DNA of 6,559 bases from Dehalococcoidia bacterium (GTDB taxonomy: Bacteria > Chloroflexota > Dehalococcoidia > GIF9 > AB-539-J10), in NCBI GenBank assembly GCA_030589825.1, contig JAUUZT010000046.1, positions 1 through 6,559 on the forward strand, in the 5' to 3' direction. Every line of letters starts with the position of its first letter. The first letter of the stretch is position 1. The translations under genes and the position numbers were made by a program. The notes under the pieces are model-generated. The model was not told the DNA's origin, ran no database searches, and saw only the letters and a list, made by a program, of their open reading frames with translations. Shown one piece after another: positions 5,639 through 6,559 of the stretch.

Positions 5639-6256
5639 CTAAGGACTATTGGTAAAATGGCTTCGCCGCAGTATTTGTTGTGCTTTTAGAACAGCCTTTG
5701 AGCGGTGACTTATTTCATTTTTTCTTTGTTGGGATAGCTCTGCCATCGTTTTATTTAGTTCTGGGAGATAAAATACTGGGTCATAGCCAAAGCCATTATT
5801 CCCTATGGGTTCAAAAGTAATTATTCCATAACAACTGGCATCGCATAGTTCTACCATACCTCTGGGATTAGAAATAGCAATCACACAGGTAAAATGGGCG
5901 GTTCGTTTATCCCAGGGGATATTCTTGAGTTTGGCTAAAAGTAGTCTAACATTATCTGTATCGGTAGCTTTCTCACCGGCAAAGCGAGCTGAAAGAACTC
6001 CAGGCATACCATTAAGGGCGTCAACTTCAAGTCCTGAGTCGTCAGCAATAGTGGTAAGGCTACTATATTTGGCATAAGCCAGAGCTTTTAGCTTTGCGTT
6101 TTGACTATAATTATTTGCTGTTTCATTCACAACCAAAGATATTCCTTCCTCGACCGGAGAGGTTAGCTGACAGTTGAGTTGCGAAAGAAGACAACGATAT
6201 TCCGCAATTTTACCGGCATTTGTTGTTGCGATAAGTAACTTGTTTTTATGAAACAT
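5639..6256 (-). CDS. rdgB: dITP/XTP pyrophosphatase (non-canonical purine NTPase, Ham1/RdgB family)
   Basis: RdgB hydrolyses ITP, dITP and XTP to the monophosphate and pyrophosphate, keeping deaminated purines out of DNA and RNA. The 205 residues match the family. Motifs: LLIATTNAGKIAEY (7-20) with the nucleotide-binding T-x-N-x-x-K; NAKLKA (53-58); ADDSGLEVDALNGMPG (71-86) holding the catalytic aspartate; SARFAG (89-94); GFGYDPVF (155-162); and the base-recognition SHRSKA (183-188). The ATG at 6256 is the only plausible start next to the conserved N-terminus, yet no Shine-Dalgarno lies within 15 bases; the nearest, GAGG, is over 30 bases upstream. The gene is divergent from the SRP RNA and upstream of hisA on the same strand. 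Confidence 0.96.
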   Translation of the reverse strand: MFHKNKLLIATTNAGKIAEYRCLLSQLNCQLTSPVEEGISLVVNETANNYSQNAKLKALAYAKYSSLTTIADDSGLEVDALNGMPGVLSARFAGEKATDTDNVRLLLAKLKNIPWDKRTAHFTCVIAISNPRGMVELCDASCYGIITFEPIGNNGFGYDPVFYLPELNKTMAELSQQRKNEISHRSKAVLKAQQILRRSHFTNSP

Positions 6257-6288
6257 TAAATATTCTAAAGCTTGGTTTCGAAGCTTAT

Positions 6289-6327
6289 CCTCATTTTTGG
6301 TATAGCAGATTATTTTGCTATATGAGG
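6289..6327 (-). promoter_or_regulatory. Interrupted hairpin in the rdgB leader
   Basis: In the minus-strand transcript CCTCA (6327-6323) can pair with TGAGG (6293-6289), and inside it TATAGCA (6322-6316) with TGCTATA (6307-6301), around an 8-base loop. The two helices stack on the 5' side and are split by a 7-base bulge on the 3' side. The GAGG that might serve as a distant ribosome binding site lies in the outer stem. No regulator or known RNA class is recognised. Confidence 0.4.
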
Positions 6328-6337
6328 CAGCTTGTCG

Positions 6338-6366
6338 AGTTTAACAAAAGACTCTTATCAGGTCAA
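6338..6366 (-). promoter_or_regulatory. Candidate rdgB promoter
   Basis: TTGACC (6366-6361, five of six) and TAAACT (6343-6338, four of six) are separated by 17 bases on the minus strand. Transcription would start near 6331, so the leader would begin just before the interrupted hairpin. A second possibility is TTAACC (6473-6468) with a perfect TATAAT (6449-6444), 18 bases apart. Confidence 0.4.
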
Positions 6367-6460
6367 TTAGTTTTAATGGACAAATTGTATATTTAACTGA
6401 GATAAAAGTTCCTCATTTTTTATTTGTTGAATACTGAACTAACATTATATTTCTATTTTA

Positions 6461-6494
6461 TTGATGTGGTTAAAATATACTGATACCATATAGT
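6461..6494 (+). promoter_or_regulatory. Candidate SRP RNA promoter
   Basis: TATAGT (6489-6494) lies directly before the likely RNA 5' end, but its -35 position is poor. Alternatively TTGATG (6461-6466) and TACCAT (6484-6489) are 17 bases apart, each four of six. A promoter must be here because the RNA gene diverges from rdgB; the exact boxes are uncertain. Confidence 0.35.
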
Positions 6495-6495
6495 C

Positions 6496-6559
6496 GAGGT
6501 CATGCTAAGCGGGGAGCTAGCGGTGCCCTGTACTCGAAATCCGCTATAGCGGGGCCGAA
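6496..6559 (+). ncRNA. ffs: Large bacterial SRP RNA, 5' Alu domain (3' part beyond window)
   Basis: The last 60 or so bases match, from memory, the start of the Bacillus-type large SRP RNA (scRNA, about 270 bases): ATGCTAAGCGGGGAGCTAG, then CGGTGCCCTGTACTCG and CCGCTATAGCGGGGCCGAA. TAGCGG (6518-6523) pairs with CCGCTA (6541-6546) around a 17-base loop, the characteristic stem of the Alu domain. This domain is absent from the short 4.5S form. The RNA binds Ffh and targets membrane proteins to the Sec machinery; the Alu part is thought to affect elongation. The 5' end is approximate, and domain IV with the GGAA tetraloop lies beyond the window. Confidence 0.9.

Noticed and set aside
6265..6294. 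Nine-codon upstream frame (ATG to TAG) in the rdgB leader
   Set aside because: It has no ribosome binding site and its ATG lies at the outer stem of the leader hairpin; nothing supports translation.
1..6559. CRISPR array, mobile element, phage or defence system
   Set aside because: No regularly spaced direct repeats, transposase, integrase or defence-type domain is visible; every sizeable open frame is accounted for by housekeeping families.

Overview
This AT-rich window is a compact bacterial housekeeping region. I found no CRISPR array, insertion sequence, integrase, toxin or defence module. The gene set points to a Gram-positive-like or Chloroflexota (perhaps Dehalococcoidia-like) chromosome. 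The clues are a large SRP RNA with an Alu domain, an L27 without the cleavable Firmicutes N-terminal extension, a zinc-type L31, and a DUF1385 membrane protein directly after rpmE. The phylum assignment is inference from overall flavour, not proof.

Layout, left to right. The C-terminal part of a CCA-adding/poly(A) polymerase-type nucleotidyltransferase enters from the left edge on the + strand. It converges on a minus-strand pair, ksgA (rsmA) then ispE, whose stop and start are one base apart. A 295-base divergent regulatory region follows. It holds a good sigma70-type promoter for the ribosomal protein operon, a weaker one for ksgA, and two abutting perfect inverted repeats. The + strand operon is rplU-rpmA-rpmE, followed by a strong hairpin and a DUF1385 integral membrane protein. 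That gene converges on hisI, which overlaps hisA on the minus strand (two histidine biosynthesis steps). Upstream of hisA, also on the minus strand, is rdgB, an ITP/XTP pyrophosphatase. Divergent from rdgB, the 5' Alu domain of the large SRP RNA begins and runs off the right edge.

Functionally the region is mostly translation and RNA work: tRNA 3'-end addition, 16S rRNA dimethylation, three 50S proteins and SRP RNA. It also holds isoprenoid precursor synthesis (ispE), histidine synthesis and nucleotide-pool cleaning.

The main surprise is that rplU has no ATG, GTG or TTG at its conserved N-terminus. Homology and a well-placed GGAGG both point to an ATT (AUU) start at 2684, so a start-codon-only gene caller would lose the first 13 residues of L21. 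Other points worth a look are the paired inverted repeats at 2491-2538, an IspE that lacks the usual Gly-Tyr of its DGYH motif, and a structured rdgB leader without a usable Shine-Dalgarno sequence.
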